Source of the DNA: Durusdinium trenchii
Lineage: Eukaryota > Sar > Dinophyceae > Suessiales > Symbiodiniaceae
Reading direction: 5' to 3'
Assembly: GCA_963970005.1 (NCBI GenBank)
Contig: CAXAMN010004080.1
Span: forward strand, 70,024-134,023
DNA length: 64,000 bases
In this document: positions 1 through 10,819 of the stretch, piece by piece
How positions within the stretch are numbered: the first letter of the stretch is position 1
Layout: every line of letters starts with the position of its first letter
Position numbers and translations under genes: made by a program
Notes under the pieces: model-generated
What the model was told of the DNA's origin: nothing
Seen by the model: only the letters and a program-made list of their open reading frames with translations
Databases searched by the model: none

Positions 1-251
1 GGTTGAATCTTCTCGGGTTCGGGTTTCTCTGTGTGGCCAAGCAACATGGGCAAAGGATTCTCCATGGCAGCCATTTGTCAGTGAAGAGCACCCCCGAACT
101 CCTTTGGCCAAGATGGCTACAGCTTCCTGCTTTCAACCTCAGGTCTCACAGGCGAAAAGGAAAAGAAAGTATATACTAATACCAACGAGCCAGTACATGC
201 CAGTACTACGTTACGATCGAATCGCTCCAGTTCCCATCACTTTCATGGCAC

Positions 252-3200
252 CTGGCAGAAGGTCCCGCCGCGCCAGCAGCACCTCGGCCAGACCGCGGGC
301 AGCGCCCCGGCGCTCCACCTCGGAGACGTCCTCGTTCTGCTCCTCGTTTTAGGCCAGGCGACTTGCTCCGGGTGGCGAGCCAAAGCAGGACCACTCCACT
401 CCATTCATGGGACCTACAGTGACCTACGGTTCAGGAATGGAGAAGATGAAGCAAGAAGCACCATCCAGGAACCGGCAGGCAACACGAAGCTTTCACTTCA
501 AGCTGGGTGACACGAAGAGCAAGAGGAAAGTTGTCTGATGGAGCACACCTTCAAAGGAAACATCAATGTTGAGGTGCCTCTCAGGAAAGAGATGATTGAA
601 TGGCAGTGAATCAAAAGCGCGTAGCGCCCAAGCCCCTTTGTACATTGCAAATACACCCAAAGAAAGACAAAACCTATACCATAGAGTGCTGGGAGATGTT
701 CCCCCATGTCCATCCCTGTCATCGGTACGGCCGCCAGGCCCCATCCGCACCCCTTTTCTCCCACGTCCTGACTCTTGAGGGTCTCCAGCAGAAATGGCAT
801 CATGTCTTTGTCGCAGATCTCCGGCAGCCCAAAGGCCAAGGATCCAAAGCTCTTGGCGGCTTCGTGCTGGACCCCCACGGTCGGGTGCAACAAACACTCC
901 TGGCTAAAGGGAGACATGCACAAGGCACTGAACATCAATCCCTTTGGAAAAAAACAATGTGGGTCTGTTGAGTGATCAAGAGAAGAGAAGTCATGCATCA
1001 AGAAAGTTCGCTTCTGATGTCACTTCTGTCGTCACCTTTCACTGCTGCTTGAGCTAAGCCAGCTAAGCGATCGAAACCGAGCTGCGCCGGCCATGTGTGG
1101 TCGATCGATTGGAGAGTGCCATGTTTTTCCATAACAGTCTTGACAGGTGATGCCAGGTGTATCTGCTGAATCCGCACAATCTCTGGCCTGAAGAAGAGGC
1201 ATAAGCTCTTGCAAATATGGCTGCAACAGGACGGGATCTGCAATCAAATTCACAGATGCACCCACGATCCTGAGAGCGAGATGTGTCGCTGAGGAGATTT
1301 TGTCAGAAGTTTTCCTTCAGTCACTGAATCCACCTTGGGATGGTCATCAAGTTGGGTTGCTGCAGCAGCTCTTCAGCAAGAAATCTCTTGGACCCTAGCT
1401 TACTAAAACATCTGTCATCTACCCATCCGCCAACAGCTTTGTCTTGTGGGAATCACATACGGCAGCTAGGTCGATAGCAAAAACCACTGGAGTCAGCAAA
1501 GGCTCTGCACACCTTTCATCTTGGCATCATGCGCCTGCTCTCGCATGGCCCGAGAGACTGTGGGGAAGAGCAACGCAAAGGCACAGGAGTCAACCTCAAT
1601 GGACCCATCGGCAGTGCAACGCTCGGTGAGTGAAGTGACAAGAAGCGGTGTATTTTGGAGTATCAGCCCACGTGACTTTTTTCCTATCAAAACAGGTGTC
1701 AGATCGATATATTTTCCTAAACTTGGAGCTCTTGAGTTGGCTTGTCAAACAAACCAGCGTGAGTGCCATGATGAAACCATCCACATCTTTAACCGTTGCT
1801 CGCTTCTTCCAAGCTTCTGTGTTCAGGAAGGTGGTGTTCGCCATCCTGTGGAGAATCTCCGTGGCCTTCTCCATGTTCGCACTATCCTCAAACACAACAT
1901 GTGAAAACGTCTTGCTTGTTGGAACAAAGAAGCTAGGTTGGAGGCCATCGCTACTAGGGTGGAGGCAATGTCTAGCCGCGCTCCAGCCGTGCAACGGTTG
2001 GCCACGAACAGCACGCCGGCGGCAACACACGGGCCAAGGCCCGATGTGGCGAAGCAGCATTCGTGTTGGTGGTGGTCCAAAACTGCTCGAAAAAGCGACG
2101 TGTGCCGAACTTCGGGAGTCCGTTTGAGACTGCCATGCTGAGACTGCCTGACCATCCTAGCTATCTCACATGGATGCCTTCCTCCGAGGTTCCAAAATGC
2201 TGGTGATGATGTCATCAGCCAGCGTGCGGATCTCGGGAGTCTGCGCCAGCTCTTTCGCCATATTCCGGAGAAAGGATTCAGCTTCCTTCTTCACCTTGCA
2301 CGTGGGTCACTTGGGTTTGAGTCCTTGAACAATGCAAAAAGGTGGCTCTGGTATGCTCTGGTTCCATCTTCTTCTGGATCTTTGGGGCAGTATAATCTTC
2401 CCGTGCATCCGAAAGCAACGAAACTCAGAGGGACAACTTCCACAGCGTTTCGTGAGAGCAACTTCCGCCTCTCACGGAGTTTCTATGGCTTCATGTCTAG
2501 CCTGACATCTTGCATAGCCAAATCATGCCAAGTCCTTCTTCCCATTTTCCCCTTGCCTCCTTTCGGGCGTCACCAACTGCATCTCGTAGAGCAGACATGA
2601 TCTTCCTGAGTCCCACATCGTGTCGAAGCAGGGTATCTGATTCAATTCGCGTTCTCAAAAAATAAACAAAAATTGTAATAAGACCGGAAACTTTTCTACA
2701 AGGACTTCTGCCCTGTTGTCCACTTGTCACTTGGGCTGCTGTTCAAAAACCATCCTTGTCAAGTCTCGGCATCCAAAGGCCGGTCTGCCTGGGCAGGAGC
2801 TGCTGAGAGGACTGCAGCAAGTCTCGCAGGAGCTGAAGCACCGCCACTTTCACCTTCCTCAGAGTGAAAGAGGGGCAAATGATGCAAATGTGTTCCAATT
2901 GGGGTATACGGAGGCCTTGCTGGTAGAGCTTCTCTGACAGTGCTTGAAGTCTTGTAGCCCAGTGATCTACGGGGCTCTGTATGGTCCTGCCTGGGCCCCA
3001 ACATCTTTGGTCTATCTTTGCAGTTTTCAATGCATCCAGAAGGCCATTTTCCCGCAGCTGCAGCGCCCAAGTGTGCCAGGAGAACCGGGAAAATCATCTG
3101 GCAGGAAGAGACCAACAGCGTCCAAAGCAAGCTTCAAATGTTTCTTCTCACCAAGCTCTGCTTAGCTCTGCCAAGCTCTGGGCAAAGGACTATTGTACTT

Positions 3201-6200
3201 CGACGGACAGCTTGAACGCTCATCTGTGTGCATTTGTTTTTGAGTTCTTCTCCACAGCAGCCTGTCTGACACGCATAAACCAAAGTTTTGAAGTGATCTT
3301 CCTCACACCTGAAATGATGGCCACCTGATCTAGAATGAGTTCAAGAAACCCATATATAGATGCTTACAAACAACACACAGTGACACTGGTCCCACTGGTC
3401 TAACTTCGCTCCCGACCCAAAAGCCCTTTCGGCCTCTGGCACGGCGCTGCTACGAGGCCCACAGCGGCAGACCACGCGACAAAGGTCGACGGCAGTGCCT
3501 GCGCAAGGGACGAAAAGCGACGAAGGAGGGCGACGTCCAGACTCACTGTTGGCTCCTGCAATTACAAGTCTGGCCAAATGCATCTGAGCGATTTAGCTGA
3601 ATTGAGCGGAACCTGCTGAACAACAACATCAAGCTCCTCTCATTCCCAACCTCCAGGTTCCGACTTCAGCTTTGTCTCTTCCAGCAAAAGCCTCAGCGTC
3701 TGAGTTGCCAAGTCAAAACTAAACATTCCATCTCAAAATCTATATACAGTAGTCTGACATAGTCACTGGTAGTCACTGGTAGTCTGAGACCTTTGAACCC
3801 CTGTTTCATTCCCAGTCGGCACCGCATGCGATGGCGACCGAGCCACAGCAGTGCGGGCAGCGCCGGCAAGGTGGCCCCGGGGTTCCACTGGAGCGCTCGC
3901 ACCGTCTTCAGCGCCGAGTCCCGCGTGGGCGCCCTGCACCGAAGCGGCACGGAAGCGCAGAAAGACAGCTGAAGCGGCCGGCCTTTCCGGATCCGTTTTG
4001 ACCTCGTTTTTTCGAAGTTCGCTCCTAGCTACTTGGATGATCCTAGCTATTGGACACGGGATAGCTCACGCTCATGATTTGGTTCCTAGATTTCCAGGGA
4101 AGCTGGGAAGCTTAACTTGAAAGGCCGGAAAGCGAGGAAAGTGTTCTTGTAATGAAGATGAAGGCATTCCAGACCGTTACGGCCGGACTTTAAATCCAAC
4201 TAAGGCCGGGAACCGTCTTTCTTCGAACCACGAAGTCGTCCCAAGGTCCAGACCGCTTCATCTTCGCGCTGATCAGCTCCTCGGCACCGAAGGCCATGCT
4301 CGCCACCTTGGCAAGGCCAAGGTGGTTGGTTGCTTTTCCCGCTCAAAAGAAAAAGAAGCTACTAGGAGCAAAGGGCATCGCTACTAGGGGCTCCTGGCAT
4401 CGCTTGTTAGCAGCAAGGACGCTACTAGGGGCTTCCGGCCTTACTACTAGGAACAAGAAGTTACTAGGAGCTTTAATTTAAGAAAAATACTTTATATTCA
4501 CCTAATAGCGATGGCATCCAACCTAATAGCAATGGACTCTACCATAGTGCCATAGTGGCAATGGCCTCCAACCGCTTAAAAGAAAAAGGTTGTGGTCTTT
4601 GAGTCAGACTCGTTCCAAGGATTGAAACGGTCATCCTTGGTCAGAGCTGGCTCTTGCACCAGGTTGGGGGTGTAGGATCCGGATGGGTCGGTCTAAATCC
4701 AAGCCAAAAACATGGGGACCATGGGGACCACACTTCGCTCGTCGGCTCTTCAGCTTCACGAGCTCTGAGGAATCCACTTCATGTTTGATCGCGCTCTTGT
4801 AGCTTCCAGCGCCGGCACCCTTCTGCAGCTGTGCTAGCGCCTCCTCGCTACCCTCCGCCGCGCTCTTCACCACCGCCACGACCTTCTCGCTCCGACCCAA
4901 AACATCCACCCAAAACTTGCGGAGTACCAACTTCAAGGTCGACCATGACTGCAGGTGGACGCATTGAAGGCCCAGCATGAGTCAATGAGTTTATGGAGAA
5001 GCGATGGTCATATTATGCGCAGTACTTTCCTAAATGACGTTGTGCACCAAAACGGAAACCAGTCAATCTAGCTGGCCAGCCTCTGCATCAGCATCAAAGT
5101 CGGCCGATGCAGCTGCATCCGCCTGCACAAAGCAGCAAACCAGCTGGGTCTTGGGTATTGGTGGTGTCGGCACCTGTAGCCCTTCCGAGACGAAAGTGCA
5201 GAAGTGCGTCGCATGTTACTAGTAGCTTCTTGTTCCTAGTATACTAGTTACTAGTAGCAATGCCCTTTGTTACTAGTTGCGATGCCCTTGCTCCTAGTAG
5301 CGTTCTTGTTCCTAGTAGTAAGGCCAGGAGCTACTAGTAGCGTTCTTGCTCCTAGTAGCGATGCCCTTTGTTACTAGAGTAAACCTCAAAGGGCTTGGAG
5401 AAACCATCACACTGTACAGATTTGGCATCACTTGAATCTGATGTGAACCAAAAAAGAACCTGAATCGACATAGCAAGGACAATCATACTATATAACCAAA
5501 AAAGTAATCAATATCTCATGTCTCTGATATATGTGGCAACAGTCGTCACCCTAAGCCTCAGTGCTGGCGGCTGCTGCCTTCTTTGGAGCTGGCTCGCTAG
5601 GACCTACCACATGGACATAACAAGCAAATGAATAAATGTCAAATGGACATGTTCAAAGTGCATCAAAGGGCTACTTCTCAAAACGACCGTATGGAACTTA
5701 ACAACCAGTAGTTTGCCGTTCCCGCCGGGAAAGCACACGCAAACAGCAAATCCTCGACGCAAACGGTGCCTTTCTTCTTGCCAAGGCCGCCGCCAACTAG
5801 CGCCTCTTCATCGTCCTTCTCCCGTTCCGCCCGCCGTCTATCTCGCTCTTCCTGTCAGGGCACAGTCTTAATCAACGTGCTTGCTAGGACATCAACTAGA
5901 ATATCGAAAAAGAATGTGAAACGCACAGATTGCGACAAACCGTCAAGGCGGTTTGTCGAAGTTGAAGTCTATCAGTCTATCAAAGCCCTCTCGGTCGTCC
6001 CATTCAGGCCTCCTCGGCCTTACGCACGAAGCTCATCGCAGCTCGGTAATTGCCATCGGCCTGGCCCAAGCAGGTATGAGTAGGTTGACCATAATTGATA
6101 GAAGAGCGGAGCAAGTACAATCAGGATCTTTCTTAAGTGATTGTATGTATGGGAGTATGTATGTAACTAAGGGTGTATCGGTGGTTTCTCAGAATACAAG

Positions 6201-7672
6201 AGACCAGTCTCTTCTACTAGACAGGGTCCACCATCTTCCAACGGTGAAAATACTCTCATACCAACACACCTTCAAAAAACACCTGTGCACAAACACCGTA
6301 CATTCATTGTTGGGTGCCCGACCGGGCCAAGAGGTGTCGCTGGAGGATGGTAAAACCTAGTGTGGCACTTGTTCCTAGTAGCTTCTTGTTACTACTAGTA
6401 AGGCACCTGTTACTACTAGCGTGGCACTTGTTCCTAATAGCTTCTTGTTCCAAACTGTAGGTTCTTGTGATCCATCGCCAAGTTTGCTGGAAGCAACCGT
6501 TTTTTGTGCGTAATTCTAATGACTTATGGAGTCCTGTGGGCGGGACCTCTGGTGAACATCATCACATCAAAAGAAAGACCTTCATTAGCAATACCTGGTG
6601 CAGTAGGTTTTGATCCATGGCGATCTACCTGTACAATCCATCATGGAAGCCAATTGTATATGTATATATATATATTGATATGTATATATATTGATATGTA
6701 TACATATATATATATGCTTTATTTTTCTCGCTCCTTTTCTATGGTGACGAGCTGATATATATATATATATATATGTATGTGTATATATATAGTTATATAT
6801 ATATATATATTGATAGAGCCTGTCGATGGAGAAATCCTCCAGCACTTGGTAGAGACACCCTACCCACTTCAAAGACCAAGAGAACTGTGCCAGCGTAACT
6901 ATCTTAATTTTAAATTCTTCCGTCAGGCGCTACAGGATACATTCCGCACCTGGAGCTCTTCGATCTGCTCCTTCACGGCATTGATCTCTGCCTGCCAATT
7001 TCGTATCCCTCGATCTGCTTGGAGGTTGCAGAAGCAGTTTCTGCAGTTTCCATGCCTTATTCTTCTTGGTTGGAGCAATGCCCGCCATCTTCTCCTTCAA
7101 CTTCCGGATCTTAAACTCCTGCTCCTTAACAATCTTTTGGCATTTTTCCTGAGCAATTGCCGCAGTGCCAGCTACAAAAAGACTCAGCATGTCAGCATGT
7201 CCAAGCTTGTTGTCTCTTTCTTCACCAAAAAGACTTATTCTGAACGCCTTGCCCAAACAAAGGTCGCAAGAGTTTGAAAGTTCCGTATTCGAACCGCTAG
7301 TTGGGCTTACTCTCAGCCCAGAGTCGAGACCAAGTTCCGCCGGATCAATGGTCACTTCACTGACTTCGGGCTTCTTTTTCTTTTCTGGCTCAAAGCCATT
7401 GTAGTTCACCTGAACCAAAGAACGCATTCGAGAAGAGGGCTTTTCGGATTTCAGTCGAGCATGTGGAACCCATATAGCTCGTGATCACCACTAAGTTCAA
7501 GCCCAACAACTCATGCAATACTCATACTGTCAAAATGTGTCAAAATGCAATACTAAGGAAAATTTGGAGTCACCCAAATCCTCCCCACCTTCGTTGGCTG
7601 TGGAATGTTGGCATCCGCCTTGAGGGACTTCAGCGCAGCATCGATGCCACTCGGCATCGATACCGGGCGGCC
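252..7672 (-). CDS. GCN1-like HEAT-repeat protein, multi-exon, 3' end off window
   Basis: GCN1 is a large HEAT-repeat, ribosome-associated activator of the eIF2-alpha kinase GCN2. I join minus-strand exons by open frame and splice sites. 7672-7589 (ends IPQPTK, GT donor), 7409-7311 (VNYNGFEPEKKKK to DSGLR, GT donor) and about 7148-7080 (KIVKEQEFKIRKLKEK) are all phase 0 at their joins. Then possible exons at about 4905-4823, 2980-2775 and 2640-2560. Then the GCN1/eEF3-type HEAT core: 2294-2177 (AKELAQTPEIRTLADDI), about 1885-1814 (EILHRMANTTFLNT), about 1612-1513 (DSCAFALLFPTVSRAMRE), about 1273-1190 (NLIADPVLLQPYLQELMPLL), about 895-768 (HEAAKSFGSLAFGLPE, MMPFLLETLKSQ) and 336-252 (NEDVSEVERRGAARGLAEVL). 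The order matches the GCN1 family, including its VERSGAAQGLAEVL-type signature. Several junctions look non-canonical (GA or GC donors). The gene continues left of position 1. The N-terminal third of a normal GCN1 was not found, because another gene starts 450 nt upstream. Exon ends between 1.2 and 7.1 kb are approximate. Confidence 0.6.
4345..4475. repeat. CTAG-palindrome repeat cluster 1
   Basis: Irregular units of about 22 nt built on GCTACTAG followed by GAGC, GGGC or GAAC. It lies between putative GCN1-like exons, so probably in an intron. The same unit recurs in five other clusters in the window. Confidence 0.7.
5212..5388. repeat. CTAG-palindrome repeat cluster 2
   Basis: Same family in mainly opposite orientation (CTAGTAGC with TTCTTGTTC or GATGCCC spacers). 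It includes the full palindrome GCTACTAGTAGC at about 5329-5340. Confidence 0.7.
6358..6455. repeat. CTAG-palindrome repeat cluster 3
   Basis: Four units of the form (G)TTCCTAGTAGCTTCTTGTT or TTACTACTAGTAAGGCAC. Intronic or intergenic relative to the minus-strand exons on either side. Confidence 0.6.
6655..6815. repeat. AT-rich microsatellite (TA/TATG)
   Basis: Two blocks of (TA)n with interspersed TATG and TTGATATG units, separated by about 45 nt of ordinary sequence (6717-6752). A shorter (TA)n run lies at 8232-8250. The open frames across it are low-complexity and not coding. Confidence 0.85.
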
Positions 7673-8035
7673 CTGGTTCGACGGTGGACCGCTGCAATGG
7701 TCGATGACCATGCATGTGTTACCTCAAAGTGGGATGTTTGACTTTGAAATCAATGTGTAAACCAGCACATGCACAAAAGCATCAATGGTGTCCTCTAGTT
7801 GAATGACATGTGGCTATGTCTCATAAATAGGATACCATCCAAACCCCAAGAATGGGAAGCCATGACTCTAAAGCTTGCCACAGCTATGCAGCTATGCGCA
7901 AGCGAGCGCCGCTCGACTCACCCCGCCGGACGCCCCGCTGGACGCCTCGCTTTTGGGGGGGGCCGAAGGCCCCCCGGCTGGACGCGCACGCTTCGTTGGC
8001 TCGAGCTAAAACTGCAACTGAGTCGAAACAAACCC

Positions 8036-8075
8036 CTTGTTACTAGTAGCTTCTTGTTACTAGTAGCGATGGCCT
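8036..8075. repeat. CTAG-palindrome repeat, short copy
   Basis: Two units (TTACTAGTAGCTTCTTG, then TTACTAGTAGCGATGGCC) just downstream of the fibrillin-like stop codon. Confidence 0.5.
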
Positions 8076-8117
8076 CCAACCTACTTGCGGTTGCCTCCGC
8101 CGAATAGCGTCCTAATA

Positions 8118-10819
8118 CTACGCTAGAGCCGCTGAGGTTGTGGATCTCCCAGAAGCATCTAAGGCCTCATATTCTTCCGAAGCTATGACGGCAACATCTG
8201 GATGTTCCGGGTTCACTTGGCCCCAGTATACACATATATATATATATATTCACTTGCTTCGGGATTCGCCTATAGCACCAACAGCTTCATCATTTGTTTC
8301 TTCCTCTGTTGGTCAGATCCCAAGGCCACCATAACCCTAGACACAGAAATGGCTTGTGCATGGATCTTTATACATCATCTCCACTAGTAACAAGAAGCTA
8401 CTAGGGGCCCTGGCCTTACTACTCGGAGCAAGGACGCTACTAGGCGCTCCTGGCATCGCTACTGGGAGCATTCTTACTACGAACGTAACAAGAAGCTGCT
8501 ACCAACAAGGGCATCGCTACTAGGAGCAAGAAGCTACTAGTAGCTCCTGGCCATACTACCAGTCATGTAGTAACAGGAAGCTGCCAAGTAGTTCCCACTT
8601 GGTCCTCGAACATCGCTGCAGCACTGTCGGGCACCCTGCATGTTGAGCAGACGTAGTTGAGCCCGGCCTGGTGGACGGCGTCGTTCGTCGGGTTGAAGCG
8701 TTGGAAAGGCCCAAAAGAGTGCCCTGAGTTTTGGGAAAGACTTGGAACCTGGATATAAGATGATGTAAGACAGGTTGATTACCGCCCTTTGTATTCTGCA
8801 CACTGTGCGTCTGTTCGGAGGTCCACGATTGTGCCCCATAGGCCAGCGCATTTCATCAGCATTTCATAGCATTTCACTACTTGCTAGGATTACAACTTAA
8901 GTAACAGTATATACATCAACTTGCCAAACGTTCGACTGCGGAGTCATACTGATTGCATCTGCGTGCTTGGTTCAACAAAAGCAGAATTCATTGTGGGCCA
9001 GCTGCTATGCTTCCTGAGGCCCGCATACCCCATAAACCTCTGTAACCTCGAGCTCTACACAGTCTCATCTCACTTTTTCCAATCGATTCTCGCTTTTCCT
9101 TCGCATGAAAGCCAGTCAGACAATCAATCCCGTCAAGCCGGCGCTCGGTGCAGCACTTCTTTGATGCCACGGCCCGGGCGGGGTTTCGTCCAGATCTCAG
9201 GGCACCTTCCGATAGACCTCCGATGCGCCGCGGCCTCGAAGGATGAGCAAATCATCATCCAAGTAGGTGACCTCAAAGAACTTCGCAGTGGATCCAAACG
9301 CCAAGCGAACGGAGACACCAAACCATATCTACCATCGAACGGAAGTTGTACAGATGAAGGTGTCACGGAAAGAACGAATGCAATGTAATCTCCCTTCTAG
9401 GAAGTAGAAAGGTTTGAAAGCGGTGAACCACCGAACCACCTTGACGTAACGCTTGAAGCCTTCCTCCTCCTTGAGCACTTCCCCACGCGGCGGAGGCTTC
9501 TTCAGCGGCGACTGGCGCGCAAAGGAGGATCCCGCCGCCACGATCTCCGTCTTCATGGAGTAGTCCTCTGAGTTGACCCACACACCTACATCAACCCCAC
9601 AACCCCACAAACAGAGCCGAGTTGGTTTCACTTAGTTGTGGGTCAGGTGTTTCTAAGATCCTGGAGGATCCAGGGATTGGTAAACAAACATCCAGTCCCA
9701 AAAGTCCAAACATATTATCCAAAAACCGCCTTCCGTCCACGGGGTCGGAGGGGCCGATGTCCACCGTCAGCGATCCTGGAAGATCTCCAAGCTCACGGAT
9801 TGAATCTCTGAGGTCTTAGGCAACGATTCTTCCTTCAAAGCATCAAGCACTGGCTGGACCTGGCGGATTGGCAACATCAAGTCACAAGCCTGGACATGGA
9901 CCCTTCGGGGTCTTGGAAAACTGTTGGCATGTCCAAGGCACCTTTAGGCCCCGGTTGACTCCACAAAAGGCCAGCTGCCATCGACCCACGAGCAACATGG
10001 ACTCTGCAGCTCGAGCAGTTGGGTTCTTGGCTTCCAGAAAGCTCACCATTCCTCACAGATTCAAGTTTCGTGGGCAGATTCTTCTAACAGAGCTAGCTCA
10101 TTCCAAGGATCAAGCCCAAGCTCAGACAATGAAACAGGTTCGGATGTGAGCGTTGCAAACAGGACCCGCTTTCAGTCGAAAACCCAACCTGACCGCGTTG
10201 AGATGGGAAAGGTGTGCTTCTGCACAATAAGCGCCACATCTGTAGCTAGGACTCGTTCAATCTTCTCCTGCTCCCCAACAGAGCGCTGCTCAGTCGGTCG
10301 CTCTTGCAAGAGCTTCAGGAACTCATCCTCGCAGGAATGCAGCAACTTGCAGGATATGGACCACCATCGAAGTAGGATTCACGAAGCGTGAATCTCCAGG
10401 GGAAAGAGAACTCTTGTATGTGCTACAAAAATGACCGTCCAAACGGTGATTCTGCACTTCAGTGGTCTTCCTGCACACATAAACGTCCACCTTCCAAATC
10501 CCACAACACCCCAGCTTCATACGTCCAGAGTCCAACTGCTCACTTTCTTGACAGCTTTATCCAAAGATTTGTCGGGAAATGGCTAAAGCAGTAGAACAAA
10601 ATCAACCACCCCATCTAGAAGCCCCCGTGCATTCGGCTAGTTCCAAACGAAGTCGTCCTTGGTGTATACCTCAAAGTATTCCAGCTGTGCCGCGCGGAGT
10701 TGGGTTCGCGGCCTCAAAGTCCCCCAAGGCTGAAGAAACGTGGGGCACAGCGCTACCAGCGCCAGTGTGAGCAGCCGTTGAATGGTCGATCTGAAAGGTC
10801 CAGTCATGGAACGCACCAT
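8118..10819 (-). CDS. Plastid-targeted fibrillin (PAP) family protein, 8 exons
   Basis: Exon model on the minus strand: 10819-10670, 10327-10238, 10043-9942, 9791-9690, 9565-9440, 9328-9206, 8748-8596, 8213-8118 (TAG). All joins are phase 0, giving about 313 residues. Exon 1 starts MVRSMTGPFRSTIQRLL and has a hydrophobic stretch (LLTLALVALCPTFL) followed by an Arg-rich segment, as expected of a dinoflagellate bipartite plastid presequence. Exon 2 (FLKLLQERPTEQRSVGEQEK), exon 3 (LEAKNPT then LLVGRWQLAF) and exon 6 (FFEVTYLDDDLLILRGRG) match the start, centre and end of the plastid lipid-associated protein/fibrillin domain (plastoglobule and thylakoid lipid-binding proteins). The last two exons add a C-terminal tail with CSTC that I do not recognise. 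Most introns are GT-AG; the exon 2/3 junction is unclear, and the last intron is flanked by CCAAGTG on both sides (8602-8596 and 8220-8214). Exon 4 (9791-9690) is the least certain. Confidence 0.6.
8383..8565. repeat. CTAG-palindrome repeat cluster 4, inside last fibrillin intron
   Basis: About eight units of the GCTACTAGG type, including the palindrome GCTACTAGTAGC at about 8532-8543. The cluster fills much of the intron between the last two fibrillin-like exons, so the repeat family is carried in introns. Confidence 0.65.

Noticed and set aside
100-121. Minus strand CTGTAGCCATCTTGGCCAAAG resembles the full spliced leader (about 17 of 21 bases).
   Set aside because: It lies inside or next to the GCN1-like coding region rather than at a gene start, and four mismatches make chance similarity plausible.
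6585-6872. Long Tyr/Ile-rich open frames across the AT microsatellite.
   Set aside because: They are translations of (TA)n repeats with no protein-like composition.
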